A stretch of 50,704 nucleotides of DNA from Candidatus Fermentithermobacillaceae bacterium. GTDB lineage: Bacteria; Bacillota; Sulfobacillia; Fermentithermobacillales; Fermentithermobacillaceae. The DNA lies in the NCBI GenBank assembly GCA_012840345.1, contig DULO01000073.1, positions 1-50,704 of the forward strand. Reading direction: 5' to 3'. The notes under the pieces are model-generated. The model was not told the DNA's origin. It ran no database searches and saw only the letters and a list, made by a program, of their open reading frames with translations. Shown here in pieces: positions 16,175 to 23,699 of this stretch. Position 1 is the first letter of the stretch. Each line of letters begins with the position of its first letter. Made by a program: the position numbers and the translations under genes.

Positions 16175-16355
16175 CAGTATAAGGGGCATATATAGGTCCT
16201 CTTCCCTAACAAGGGCCAAAAAATCCGACGTTTCCCGACCCAAGTTTCGACGTATGCTGACAATCCACAACCATATCCCCAAGATCAAAACGGCTCTTAA
16301 CTGCTTATCAACAGAGTTACTCACAATATCCACAGGCGCGCGACGGAAATGTCTG
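16175..16355. promoter_or_regulatory. Divergent hpf/cspA intergenic region with three DnaA-box-like sites
   Basis: The 346-bp hpf-cspA gap (16114-16459) holds no gene. Besides the hpf and cspA promoters it contains three DnaA-box-like nonamers in one orientation: CAATCCACA (16261-16269), TTATCAACA (16305-16313) and ATATCCACA (16326-16334). They match TTATCCACA at 7, 8 and 8 of 9 positions. Start-to-start spacing is 44 and 21 bp, near whole helical turns. The last ends 21 bp before the cspA -35. Confidence 0.35.
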
Positions 16356-16384
16356 TTGACTCGCCCTTTAGGGAATGCTATAGT
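16356..16384 (+). promoter_or_regulatory. Housekeeping (SigA) promoter of cspA
   Basis: TTGACT, 17 bp, TATAGT on the plus strand; each hexamer matches at 5/6. The transcript would have a leader of about 70 nt, as is common for cold-shock genes. Confidence 0.75.
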
Positions 16385-16459
16385 TCGAGAACGAGCACCA
16401 AGCTCCAGGAGACGACGTTAGCCGGGAGCCTGTCAAGGAATTAGGAGGAATGTCCCCAA

Positions 16460-16660
16460 ATGCAAGGTAAAGTCAAGTGGTTTAACGCTGAGAAAGGTTA
16501 CGGCTTCATAGAACGCGAAGATGGCCCCGATGTTTTTGTCCACTACACCGCTATCCAGAGCGAAGGGTTCCGCACACTGAACCAAGGCGACCTAGTTGAG
16601 TTCGACATCGTAGAAGGCCCAAAGGGACTCCAAGCTGCTAACGTCGCGAAGGTCTCCTAA
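16460..16660 (+). CDS. cspA: Cold shock protein (CspA/CspB family)
   Basis: A 66-residue single cold-shock domain. RNP1 KGYGFIERE and RNP2 VFVHYTAI are present, and the start [17 protein letters not shown] is typical. It binds single-stranded RNA and acts as an RNA chaperone. TTAGGAGGAATG lies upstream of the ATG; a second, out-of-frame ATG overlaps the ribosome site and is not used. The gene stands alone on the plus strand with its own promoter and terminator, between fliT-like and hpf on the minus strand. Confidence 0.97.
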   Translation: MQGKVKWFNAEKGYGFIEREDGPDVFVHYTAIQSEGFRTLNQGDLVEFDIVEGPKGLQAANVAKVS

Positions 16661-16674
16661 CCGATCTTGAGATC

Positions 16675-16709
16675 AACCCCGGTCATTCCGGCCGGGGTTT
16701 TTCATTTTT
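16675..16709 (+). terminator. Intrinsic terminator of cspA
   Basis: AACCCCGG (16675-16682) and CCGGGGTT (16692-16699) form a perfect 8-bp stem followed by TTTTTCATTTTT. It begins 15 nt after the stop codon. Confidence 0.9.
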
Positions 16710-16750
16710 CGAGCCGTTCTCGTCATCCTTCGCCTTTGTGTCGACGCTCG

Positions 16751-17131
16751 TTATTTTTGCCTGTCGAAGTTCTGCGGTTTGGGGAGCGCCCTGTCGTAAG
16801 CCGAGAACGCTTTTGACCTCGCTGTAATGTCAAGGATAGCCCGTTGGTCCGCGGCCATTTCTCTCCTCAAGACCTTAGCGATCTCTTCATCGATCTTTAC
16901 GACGGCCGTCAGTATGTCTCTTGCCGGCTCGCGCGCTTCGGCGGGGAGACTCTCCAGGTCGCCGAAGTCCTTAAGTGTCTTGATAGCCATAGTCCTCTGA
17001 TCAATTGCCGCGGCCAGCAACACGAAATCTCTGGCCGCCGCGTGATTGTAGGCCAGTTGGGATGCCGCCAGCAACTCCCTTAAGGCCGCCATGACGTTCT
17101 CAGTATCCGGACCAAGGCCTTCACTAGGCAT
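16751..17131 (-). CDS. FliT-like flagellar chaperone candidate
   Basis: A 126-residue, almost wholly helical protein with no membrane segment, consistent with the FliT/FlgN-type chaperone fold (TENVMAALRELLAASQLAYNHAAARDF, then a second helix AAAIDQRTMAIKTLKDFGDLE and a C-terminal helix). Its start overlaps the end of fliS by 8 nt, which is the usual place of fliT. FliT binds the cap protein FliD before export. The sequence family is weakly conserved, so the call rests mainly on position, size and helical composition. Confidence 0.65.
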   Translation of the reverse strand: MPSEGLGPDTENVMAALRELLAASQLAYNHAAARDFVLLAAAIDQRTMAIKTLKDFGDLESLPAEAREPARDILTAVVKIDEEIAKVLRREMAADQRAILDITARSKAFSAYDRALPKPQNFDRQK

Positions 17132-17528
17132 TTCTATGAATCAGATCCTCCCAACCGTCCCTCAACTCCGTAACCACTTTCAGGACGTTCTCCACCATTT
17201 CCGGGTCTTTTTTCACGTTGGCCGAAAGGAGGGTCGTGTAGGCGAAGTCGTACACGCTGGCCAACTGCTTGGCTATGTCTCCTCCCAAGGCCAAGTTCAG
17301 GGAGCCTCTCAGCTCGTCTATGATGTCCTGAGCCTTCAACAGCCTCTTGTTGCTCTCGGTAAAGTTCTTTTCTTTCATGTGCCCGATGCTGTCTCTCATG
17401 CACCTTAGCGCTTCGTTATACAACATCAGGACCAGTTCGCCGGGACTCGCGGTCTCAACGCTCCTCGTCCTGTACGCGTTGAGTGCCCTGTCGCGTCCCG
17501 CGGAAAACCTCTCTACCGCGTCTATCAA
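17124..17528 (-). CDS. fliS: Flagellar export chaperone FliS
   Basis: About 134 residues. FliS signatures are present: AYRTRSVETASPGELVLMLYNEALRCMRDSI, then helices ending LASVYDFAYTTLL...VLKVVTELRDGWEDLI. It binds the C-terminus of flagellin and prevents early polymerisation. The start is uncertain: GAAAGGTGAT is followed by tandem TTG codons (17531 and 17528), both better spaced than the GTG at 17537. It lies 38 nt downstream of fliD. Confidence 0.93.
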   Translation of the reverse strand: MIDAVERFSAGRDRALNAYRTRSVETASPGELVLMLYNEALRCMRDSIGHMKEKNFTESNKRLLKAQDIIDELRGSLNLALGGDIAKQLASVYDFAYTTLLSANVKKDPEMVENVLKVVTELRDGWEDLIHRNA

Positions 17529-17566
17529 CAAAATCACCTTTCAATCGTCTTCATCTGTGACTAGGA

Positions 17567-19369
17567 CTACATGTTGCTGTACAGGCCGGCCAGTTGAGAA
17601 GAGAGCCACGCTCCTTGCGTATTCAGTCTCGATAGCAAGACTTCCAGCGCGCTGAACTGCCTCTGCAAGTATGCCAGCCTCATGTCCAGACTGCGCTGCT
17701 TGCTCGCGATCTGGCGGGCCAAGGCCTCGTCTTCAGCCTCGATTTGAGCCTTTCTCATGGGGAGATAGCCATCAACAGCCGAGTACCTTCTCACGGCCGT
17801 CCTGAGCGCGTTCAGAATGCCTGTGTTTTCTTGATACACCTGCACTTCCGTTATGCGGGAGTGTTGGCCGTCATTGGAGCCGTTGCACACCAGGCGGATC
17901 TTATCGGTGGTAACCGGTGTGAAGGTAAGGCTGATAGTGCCTCCGCTATTGCCGCTAACCTCGCCCACGGTCACCCAATCCGAACCGTCCCAGTATTGAA
18001 CCGTAACGTCCTTAATCCCGTATTGGGCGGCGGGCATGGAATCACTGTTTACTGTGCTTATGAGCACCCGGTCGATGGTCTTTTGACCGGCAAACGATAT
18101 CTCTAGGGTATCTGGGAACTCTCCGGGCGTATCGTCCTGCCACATGCCGGCGGAAAGGTCTCCGTCAATCACGCAGAGCGGGCTTGTCCCGGCCGCGGTG
18201 CTCGACGCCGAGGCTTGGGCGCCGGCGGAACTGCGCGATACGTTCACGGTCTTTGCCCCGAAAAACGCCGCGACTGCTTCCCGGTTCTCGGCGAGGGCTT
18301 TGGTGAGCTTGGCTTCATCAAGAGTCAGCTTCCCGTCCTTGGAGTAGGTGCCGGCGGCGCCTGTGCTGATTCCAAGCTGGCTCGCGAACCGAAACCCATC
18401 CGGGGCTCCATCGACTTCCCGGAATAACACGCTCTGGATATCCCGCAACAACCTCTGCAACAAGGGGTCGCCAAACAATACCCCGCCTTGCTTAGTGTCA
18501 GCATTCCATGAGTCGTACTTCTTCACGGTATCAATCAACGAGTTGTACTCGGCGATAAACGCTTTCACTTGGGAGACTACGGCTTGGTCATCGTAACCGA
18601 CCGTGACCACGGTCTTACCGCCGGCGCCCGTAACCGGGTCCGCCGCGGCCGCGAGGTTCAGCGTAACCCCGGGAATAGCGTCGGCTACTTTGTTTGAGTC
18701 TCTCAAGAAGGTGATGCCGTTGATGGTGAAACGCGCGTCGCTTGCCGAACGGACCTCGTTTAGGGTACCGTCCGCGTCCCTAACCCCTAACAGCGTCCAT
18801 CCGGCTTCGTCTCCAAAGGACATGCTGCCCGCCGTACCTTCCTTTTCGGCCGTAAGGGTCAGCCTGTACTCGCCCGGCGCTACTTGCAGTACCGCGGCGG
18901 ATACCCCTATGCCTTCGGTGTCGTTGATCCGGGCCGCCAGCGACTCCAAGGTCTCAGTGCCCATCAAAGTAATGGTCTTGCCGTTAAGCGTGAGATCTCC
19001 GGTGATGCCGAGGGCAGTGTTGGAAGTGCCGAAGGATCCTGAGGTGACGACCTGGCTCCTGGCCAACGACAGCACCTGTATCTCGTAGGAGCCCGTGGGA
19101 GCGGAACTCTCCGCGCTGGCGCTTAGGACCGCGGAATCAGATACCGATACGGTCTTCTGGCCAAAACCGCCTACGCTCAGAAGGGACGTAAGACTGGACG
19201 CGAGGGAATCGAGCTTGGTCTTAATCGCGTCCCATGCCTGCTTGCGTACATCAAGACTGGTGCGCCTGGCTTCAAGTTGCTGAAGAGGCTGGCGCTCGAC
19301 TTTCATGAGTTCGTTTATCAGAGTTTCCGTATCGAGGCCCGATACGCCGATAGTAATCCCGGTACCCAA
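17567..19369 (-). CDS. fliD: Flagellar cap protein FliD with an inserted discoidin-like domain
   Basis: 600 residues from the TTG at 19369, which has AAAGGAGG correctly placed; a longer frame reaches 19417. The N-terminus GTGITIGVSGLDTETLINELMKVERQPL and the C-terminal helices (ALARQIASKQRSLDMRLAYLQRQFSALEVLLSRLNTQ, split across two coils) are FliD_N and FliD_C. Between them, about residues 376-515, sits a domain unlike FliD: CVIDGDLSAGMWQDD, TLEISFAGQKTIDRVLIST, VTVQYWDGSDWVTVGEV, DKIRLVCNGS and RITEVQVYQE. That is the order of the F5/8 type C (discoidin, CBM32-like) beta-sandwich. FliD caps the filament, so the domain would be displayed at the tip. A SigD-type promoter precedes the gene. 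Confidence 0.93.
   Translation of the reverse strand: MGTGITIGVSGLDTETLINELMKVERQPLQQLEARRTSLDVRKQAWDAIKTKLDSLASSLTSLLSVGGFGQKTVSVSDSAVLSASAESSAPTGSYEIQVLSLARSQVVTSGSFGTSNTALGITGDLTLNGKTITLMGTETLESLAARINDTEGIGVSAAVLQVAPGEYRLTLTAEKEGTAGSMSFGDEAGWTLLGVRDADGTLNEVRSASDARFTINGITFLRDSNKVADAIPGVTLNLAAAADPVTGAGGKTVVTVGYDDQAVVSQVKAFIAEYNSLIDTVKKYDSWNADTKQGGVLFGDPLLQRLLRDIQSVLFREVDGAPDGFRFASQLGISTGAAGTYSKDGKLTLDEAKLTKALAENREAVAAFFGAKTVNVSRSSAGAQASASSTAAGTSPLCVIDGDLSAGMWQDDTPGEFPDTLEISFAGQKTIDRVLISTVNSDSMPAAQYGIKDVTVQYWDGSDWVTVGEVSGNSGGTISLTFTPVTTDKIRLVCNGSNDGQHSRITEVQVYQENTGILNALRTAVRRYSAVDGYLPMRKAQIEAEDEALARQIASKQRSLDMRLAYLQRQFSALEVLLSRLNTQGAWLSSQLAGLYSNM
17825..18244 (-). other. Segment of fliD encoding the discoidin (F5/8 type C)-like domain
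   Basis: The segment begins in a Ser/Ala/Thr-rich linker (SSAGAQASASSTAAG) and ends at VQVYQENTG before the FliD C-terminal helices resume. The pattern 'IDGD...W', two hydrophobic beta strands with Asp-Arg, 'YWDGSDW' and a closing 'ITEVQVY' is that of carbohydrate- or lipid-binding galactose-binding-like folds. Domain boundaries are approximate. Confidence 0.75.
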
Positions 19370-19422
19370 AGGCGGGTCCTCCTTTCGAGAAGACAACGGA
19401 ACAACGGGTAAACACACTTTGT

Positions 19423-19450
19423 CTATCGGAATTATCGCGGGCTCACTTGA
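19423..19450 (-). promoter_or_regulatory. Candidate SigD (sigma-28) promoter of fliD
   Basis: Minus strand TCAA, 16 nt, TCCGATAG, against TAAA-N14-16-GCCGATAT. It lies in the csrA-fliD gap, 54 nt before the fliD start. fliD is a SigD-dependent late gene in B. subtilis. Confidence 0.45.
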
Positions 19451-19463
19451 GTGGATCAGGCGG

Positions 19464-19703
19464 TTATTGCTCTTTCACTTTGTCTCCGAGCAGAGATATG
19501 TCAAAAGCGGGGTCTTTGGCGAGGTCCATCTCCTGAGCGACTTCTCGCTCGACTTCCTCTCTCAGTACTTTTGTGCCCGGCGGGGCGGTGATCCCGAGCT
19601 TTACAATAGACTTGGAACCTTTCCCCCTAATCTCGGTAACGGTTATGACGACGTCGTCCCCTATCTTTATCGCCTGTCCCCGTTTTCGGGTTAGAACGAG
19701 CAT
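19464..19703 (-). CDS. csrA: Carbon storage regulator CsrA
   Basis: A 79-residue RNA-binding regulator. The start MLVLTRKRGQAIKIGDDVVI and KLGITAPPGTKVLREEV contain the RNA-contacting first and last strands of the CsrA fold. It represses translation by binding GGA motifs near ribosome sites, in B. subtilis that of flagellin hag. The gene follows fliW by 3 nt, the standard partner pair: FliW binds and inactivates CsrA, and flagellin competes for FliW. Here fliD, not hag, follows. The C-terminal extension (after residue ~60) is longer than in E. coli, as usual for Bacillota with FliW. Confidence 0.97.
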   Translation of the reverse strand: MLVLTRKRGQAIKIGDDVVITVTEIRGKGSKSIVKLGITAPPGTKVLREEVEREVAQEMDLAKDPAFDISLLGDKVKEQ

Positions 19704-19706
19704 TAA

Positions 19707-20162
19707 TTACCCCGTCCTCTTCATGAGACTCTCGAGCGTCGAAAACACGTAGTGTCTTGTAGTATACTCCGGCGACATGACAATAACCTGCTTCCCTAAC
19801 CGCGTCGCGGGATTTAGGACCAGGGGCGCCTGAAGGTTAGCGGTCATCTTGCGAATGTCGGGCGGGACTGTCACTACGCTTAAGAGAACGAGGTCGTCCG
19901 GAGACGCCCCCCCAAGATCGGCCAGGTCGGACGGGCAAAACTCCGGGTCGTAGTCGGGAAAGACGTCGTACAGAGACAAAGTCACAAACCCAAGGGAAGG
20001 CTCTTGAACCGACTGAAGCCACCGCAAAACGCTGTTTCCTCCTGCGAAGTCCAAGACCACGTACTCCTTGAACTCTGGGAAACCAATAAGCCCATTGGGG
20101 AAGGTAATAACCCGCGACGAGTCGATTTCCACCTGTCCGAATCTCTTGGTTTGAACTAGCAT
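19707..20162 (-). CDS. fliW: Flagellar assembly factor FliW
   Basis: 151 residues. Family features: VITFPNGLIGFPEFKEYVVLDF, the segment PSLGFVTLSLYDVFPDYDPEF and the late region APLVLNPATRLGKQVI. FliW is an antagonist of CsrA and a chaperone-like binder of flagellin. It is adjacent to csrA and follows flgL after 27 nt. The typical yviE gene between flgL and fliW is missing. Confidence 0.95.
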   Translation of the reverse strand: MLVQTKRFGQVEIDSSRVITFPNGLIGFPEFKEYVVLDFAGGNSVLRWLQSVQEPSLGFVTLSLYDVFPDYDPEFCPSDLADLGGASPDDLVLLSVVTVPPDIRKMTANLQAPLVLNPATRLGKQVIVMSPEYTTRHYVFSTLESLMKRTG

Positions 20163-20189
20163 TCGGCGAAAGCCTCCTTTACGAGGGCC

Positions 20190-20999
20190 CTATTTCAAGT
20201 AATCAAGGAGCGTCGGTTGTATCAACCTGGCGCCGACTGCCAAAGCCGCTTGATAGGCCGCCTCAGCCGATTGGAGTCTTACCAGAAGTTCCGATAGGTC
20301 GACGTCCTCAGAACTGGACAAGAGTTTCTTGTACTCGATGTCCAGGGATGTCATCTTCCCGTTGAGCATTTCCAAGCGGTTGATCCTGGCGCCGTTCTCC
20401 GCTCTTTGTGACAGGACCGCGTCGGCGGCTACTTCTAGGGCCGCCCTGCCGGCTCGTATTTGGGACACGTCCGATGCGGAGAGGCCGTTCTCCAGAGTCA
20501 AAAGGTCGTCCGCCAACTGGTTTAGTAGCCCGGTCAGATCATTGACGGTGACAGTGAGGCCGGGACCAACTTTCCACACCGGCATGGTACCGATAAGAAG
20601 GCTCTTGCCTTCCATAGTTCGCTGGGCGATGCTCATGACTTCGTCCCGTAGCTGGTGGATTTCCATGGCTATGTACGCACGGGCGTCATCGGGAGTGGTC
20701 GCCGTCTCCCCCTGGATAGCCAGGTCCTGCGCCCGGTTGATTATCTGGTTGATGTCTCCGAGAGCTTGCTCGACCTGGGACATCCAAGCCAAAGCCCGAT
20801 CGGCGTTCCGAAGGTACTGCTGGTTAATGGCTATATGGTGCCTTAACGCAATGGACCTCTCCACCCCGATGGGATCATCCTGGGGCTTGGAGTAGTTCAT
20901 CCCAGTCGTCACCATATCTTGGAGTTTAGCCAGCTTGGACTCAGCGTGGTTTACGCTGTATAGGTAGTTCCTCTCAACGGTGCGGTCAGTCACTCTCAC
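20190..20999 (-). CDS. flgL: Flagellar hook-filament junction protein FlgL (HAP3)
   Basis: 269 residues, a little shorter than B. subtilis FlgL (298). The flagellin-like N-terminal helix (MRVTDRTVERNYLYSVNHAESKLAKLQDMVTTG in two parts) carries PQDDPIGVERSIALR, and a coiled segment AWMSQVEQALGDINQIINRAQDLAIQG follows. The C-terminal part (ALEVAADAVLSQRAENGARINRLEML ... LVRLQSAEAAYQAALAVGARLIQPTLLDYL) is the matching flagellin_C. FlgL joins hook and filament with FlgK, whose gene precedes it by 24 nt. Confidence 0.94.
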   Translation of the reverse strand: MRVTDRTVERNYLYSVNHAESKLAKLQDMVTTGMNYSKPQDDPIGVERSIALRHHIAINQQYLRNADRALAWMSQVEQALGDINQIINRAQDLAIQGETATTPDDARAYIAMEIHQLRDEVMSIAQRTMEGKSLLIGTMPVWKVGPGLTVTVNDLTGLLNQLADDLLTLENGLSASDVSQIRAGRAALEVAADAVLSQRAENGARINRLEMLNGKMTSLDIEYKKLLSSSEDVDLSELLVRLQSAEAAYQAALAVGARLIQPTLLDYLK

Positions 21000-21023
21000 G
21001 CTCTCCGTACCTCCCTTGCCCCG

Positions 21024-22409
21024 CTACCTGCCGGCAATGCCCATCCTGCTGATAATGGTATCGATCATCTCGTCCGCTATGGTTATCACCCTGCTGGCGG
21101 CGTTGAAAGCGTGTTGCTGCCTTACCAGGGTGGCGACTTCCTCGTCAATCGAGACACCGCTGATGCTGTCTTTGCGGTTCTGGAGCTCCTTGACCAGGAT
21201 TTCCTGTACCCCAAAGCCGCTGTCCACCTTCTGACCCACCGCTCCCAGCCGGCCTATTATCGCGCTCCACATGTCGTTGTAAGTGGGGCTGCTCGCTCCA
21301 TCGTCACCCTCGATCCTGTCGGCAATGGCCAAAGCGATAGAGCCGTCCAAGGGGTCGCCCGGCACTCCGGCCGCGCAAATGGTACCGGGATCGGCCACTA
21401 TCCATGGGGCTACTTGAGCCGAGTGCAGATAATCGGCGCCGTCGGTAACAAAAAAGTCACCGGGCGTACCCGTTAGGGGGAAACCGTTTCTGTGGATGGC
21501 GTTGATCTCGTCAACGATGGTCCTAAAAAGGTTCTCGACTTCGGTCTTGAAGTCTCTGACCAGAACATCCCGGGCTTCCTTGTAACCGCCGAGCTTCCCT
21601 CCGACCGATGGGATAACCGTGTATTCGCCGGGAGCGCTGACCCACCTTACCTCGGTCCCTCCCAAAGTGAACGCGACCTCAAGTTTGTAGCTATGGTCCT
21701 TATCCACGAGGGGGAAACCGTTGACAGTAACCCGGACCGACTCTCCTTCGGCTATGTGAGTGACTGTGGCTCCGGTCAATTCAGCCAGTTCGTCTAGAAG
21801 GATGTCTCTTTGGTCCATTAAGTCAGAGGCAGGCTCCCGCCTTGCCAAAGCCCTGGATATTTCCAAGTTGAGGCTCACAATTCTTTCGCTGAGCAGGTTC
21901 ACCCGCCTGACACAAGCCTCGATGCTGGCTTCCAGGTCCACGGACATGGCGTCAATCTGTCCGCCTATGTGCTTGAACAAGTCTACCAAAGACCTGCCCC
22001 GCTCCATCACCTGGGCACGGGCGCTCGCCGAACTGGCGTCCACGCTCAAGTCGTGCCACGCTGACCAGAACAAATCCAGAGAAGTCCTTATGCTGGCATC
22101 TGAAGGTTCGGACGCCACCACCTGCAGGTACTCCATGACATCTTTCTGGACTTGAAAAGCCGCTTTCTTGGCGGACTCGGCTCTTAGGACCGAATCTACA
22201 AACTGGTCTCTGAGCCTGCGTACGTCGATCACTCTTACTCCGGCTCCCGATACCGCCGCCTGCCTTTGTATGATGGGCTCCAAAACGGCTTCCTGACGGG
22301 AGTAACCGATTGTGGAGGCATTGGCCACGTTGTGGCTGGTAACGTCCATGGTCCGCTTAGCGGTCATTAGAGCGGATCTCCCGATTTCGAAGATGGAAAA
22401 CGTCGACAT
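21024..22409 (-). CDS. flgK: Flagellar hook-filament junction protein FlgK (HAP1)
   Basis: 461 residues. The N-terminus MSTFSIFEIGRSALMTAKRTMDVTSHNVANASTIGYSRQ (quoted in outline) contains the rod/hook-family NVANASTIGYSRQ motif. The C-terminus ISGVSIDEEVATLVRQQHAFNAASRVI is the flg_bbr_C / HAP1 signature. The middle is variable. The start has AGGTGTTAAG upstream. It is followed by flgL and preceded by flgN, whose product is its export chaperone. Confidence 0.96.
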   Translation of the reverse strand: MSTFSIFEIGRSALMTAKRTMDVTSHNVANASTIGYSRQEAVLEPIIQRQAAVSGAGVRVIDVRRLRDQFVDSVLRAESAKKAAFQVQKDVMEYLQVVASEPSDASIRTSLDLFWSAWHDLSVDASSASARAQVMERGRSLVDLFKHIGGQIDAMSVDLEASIEACVRRVNLLSERIVSLNLEISRALARREPASDLMDQRDILLDELAELTGATVTHIAEGESVRVTVNGFPLVDKDHSYKLEVAFTLGGTEVRWVSAPGEYTVIPSVGGKLGGYKEARDVLVRDFKTEVENLFRTIVDEINAIHRNGFPLTGTPGDFFVTDGADYLHSAQVAPWIVADPGTICAAGVPGDPLDGSIALAIADRIEGDDGASSPTYNDMWSAIIGRLGAVGQKVDSGFGVQEILVKELQNRKDSISGVSIDEEVATLVRQQHAFNAASRVITIADEMIDTIISRMGIAGR

Positions 22410-22427
22410 CTCTTAACACCTCCCGGT

Positions 22428-22862
22428 TTAAGACTTCCGGTCGAACACCAGCGGCCCGGTCGTGGAAGCGTTCCCGTAACCGCTTTGTTGGGGCAGCAGG
22501 ATCTTAAGCCCGTGTTGAACCACCTGCAGCGAGGACTTAACCAAGGCCATGTTGACCTCGTTAAGGCGCCTAAGCTGAAGCAGCTTCTTTCTCAAGGTCT
22601 CGGAAACGCCATCGGAGCCGGCCTCTTCCGTAGAGTCCTTCGCGTCCGAAAACGGATGAAGCCGAACCCGCTCCTGTTCTAGCTGGTCCAGCTTCGTCAC
22701 CAAGCCTTCCTCTGACGCGACAAGTTCCGAAAGCCTTGAGACATCACCTCTCACCAAGACGTCACGCTTTTCCTCGGATAGGCCTATAAGCCTATCGAGA
22801 ACACAAGCCATTTCAGACAATGAGGAACTAAGGGATTGAGATGTCGCCATGAATTGAAGCAC
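22428..22862 (-). CDS. flgN: FlgN-type flagellar export chaperone
   Basis: A 144-residue helical protein with long amphipathic helices (VLDRLIGLSEEKRDVLVRGDVSRLSELVASEEGLVTKLDQLEQERVRL in outline) and a C-terminal segment NMALVKSSLQVVQHGLKIL, the FlgN pattern. The tail GYGNASTTGPLVFDRKS resembles the end of many clostridial FlgN proteins. It chaperones FlgK and FlgL, encoded directly downstream. Start may be GTG 22862 or ATG 22850. B. subtilis calls this gene yvyG. Confidence 0.85.
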   Translation of the reverse strand: MLQFMATSQSLSSSLSEMACVLDRLIGLSEEKRDVLVRGDVSRLSELVASEEGLVTKLDQLEQERVRLHPFSDAKDSTEEAGSDGVSETLRKKLLQLRRLNEVNMALVKSSLQVVQHGLKILLPQQSGYGNASTTGPLVFDRKS

Positions 22863-22884
22863 CGCCTAACGGGGGCAAGGGTTC

Positions 22885-23184
22885 TTATTTGATCTTGTCC
22901 GCGAGCAGTCTGCCCATCATTCTGTCCGCTACTTCAGTGGGGTCAACCTTGTAAGTACCGTCCCGCACCGCCTGAGCCAACTCCTGGATCCTGTCCTGCC
23001 TGAGGTCCGGGAGCTTCTTAACCTGCTCATTGACCTTTTCTATGTCGCCCTGGTTGACAGTCAGCTTCATGCTGTCTTTTGAGGCGGCTTTCGCGGGCTC
23101 CAAGCCCGAGGTCAAAGCTCGGGACGCGCCTTGAGCTTTGTAGACCTTGATGATCTGGCCGATTTGGGCTTTTGAGATCCTCAC
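22885..23184 (-). CDS. flgM: Anti-sigma-28 factor FlgM
   Basis: 99 residues from GTG 23184 with AAAGGA 10 nt upstream. The FlgM C-terminal SigD-binding region is seen as DIEKVNEQVKKLPDLRQDRIQELAQAV and GTYKVDPTEVADRMMGRLL. FlgM holds SigD until the hook is complete and is then exported. A SigD promoter candidate directly upstream fits the known autoregulatory loop. It starts the flgM-flgN-flgK-flgL run. Confidence 0.95.
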   Translation of the reverse strand: MRISKAQIGQIIKVYKAQGASRALTSGLEPAKAASKDSMKLTVNQGDIEKVNEQVKKLPDLRQDRIQELAQAVRDGTYKVDPTEVADRMMGRLLADKIK

Positions 23185-23226
23185 CTTGCACCATTCCTTT
23201 TGGATAACTCATGCCGTCCATGGGAT

Positions 23227-23253
23227 TCATCGAAAAGTTGCCCACATCGTTTA
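23227..23253 (-). promoter_or_regulatory. Candidate SigD (sigma-28) promoter of flgM
   Basis: Minus strand TAAA, 15 nt, TTCGATGA, close to TAAA-N15-GCCGATAT. It lies about 43 nt before the flgM start in the yvyF-flgM gap and would give a leader of about 36 nt. Confidence 0.5.
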
Positions 23254-23274
23254 GCTTAACGGCGGATGCGCGAG

Positions 23275-23685
23275 CTAGGTCCTTCTTCTCGTGATGATAT
23301 CATTATAGTACATCCTCTGAGATGATTCGGCGGCTTGGGCCTCCCGGGCCCTAAGCGGCGCCTGCAGCTTCCTCTGACATTCAGGGCATACCACGAAACC
23401 CGACGGTACCGGCGCCTTGCATATTCTACAAACAAGTTCCGTATTGAGGACCGGGTTCACTTGAGCCAATAGTCCCCTTCTAAGAAAATCGGTGATGACT
23501 CCCGCGGGGACGCCTGTAGCCTTACTGGCTTCGGACACGGTTGCCCTGGGATTCTCAAGGAGAAACTCTTTCAACAACGCGTACTGTTCTTCTTCTTTCT
23601 CGATACACTCGGGACAGATCTCAACACCCGCGCTAGAAAAAAGCCTGCCGCACCTCCGGCAATTGTCCAGTTTCAAACCCTTCAC
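23275..23685 (-). CDS. yvyF: YvyF-type flagellar operon protein with two zinc ribbons
   Basis: 136 residues with CRRC...CPEC near the N-terminus and CRIC...CPEC near the C-terminus (two four-cysteine zinc knuckles). Between them is a MerR/winged-helix-like helix-turn-helix (TVSEASKATGVPAGVITDFLRRGLL). This is the family called TIGR03826/YvyF, always found beside flgM. In B. subtilis it is linked to control of flagellar gene expression. It sits between comFC and flgM, as expected. Confidence 0.88.
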   Translation of the reverse strand: MKGLKLDNCRRCGRLFSSAGVEICPECIEKEEEQYALLKEFLLENPRATVSEASKATGVPAGVITDFLRRGLLAQVNPVLNTELVCRICKAPVPSGFVVCPECQRKLQAPLRAREAQAAESSQRMYYNDIITRRRT

Positions 23686-23699
23686 CTTCTCACCCTCCG

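Noticed and set aside
16031-16333. A 100-codon minus-strand frame overlapping the hpf start and promoter
   Set aside because: It runs through the hpf promoter region and overlaps a certain gene in another frame, with no family features.
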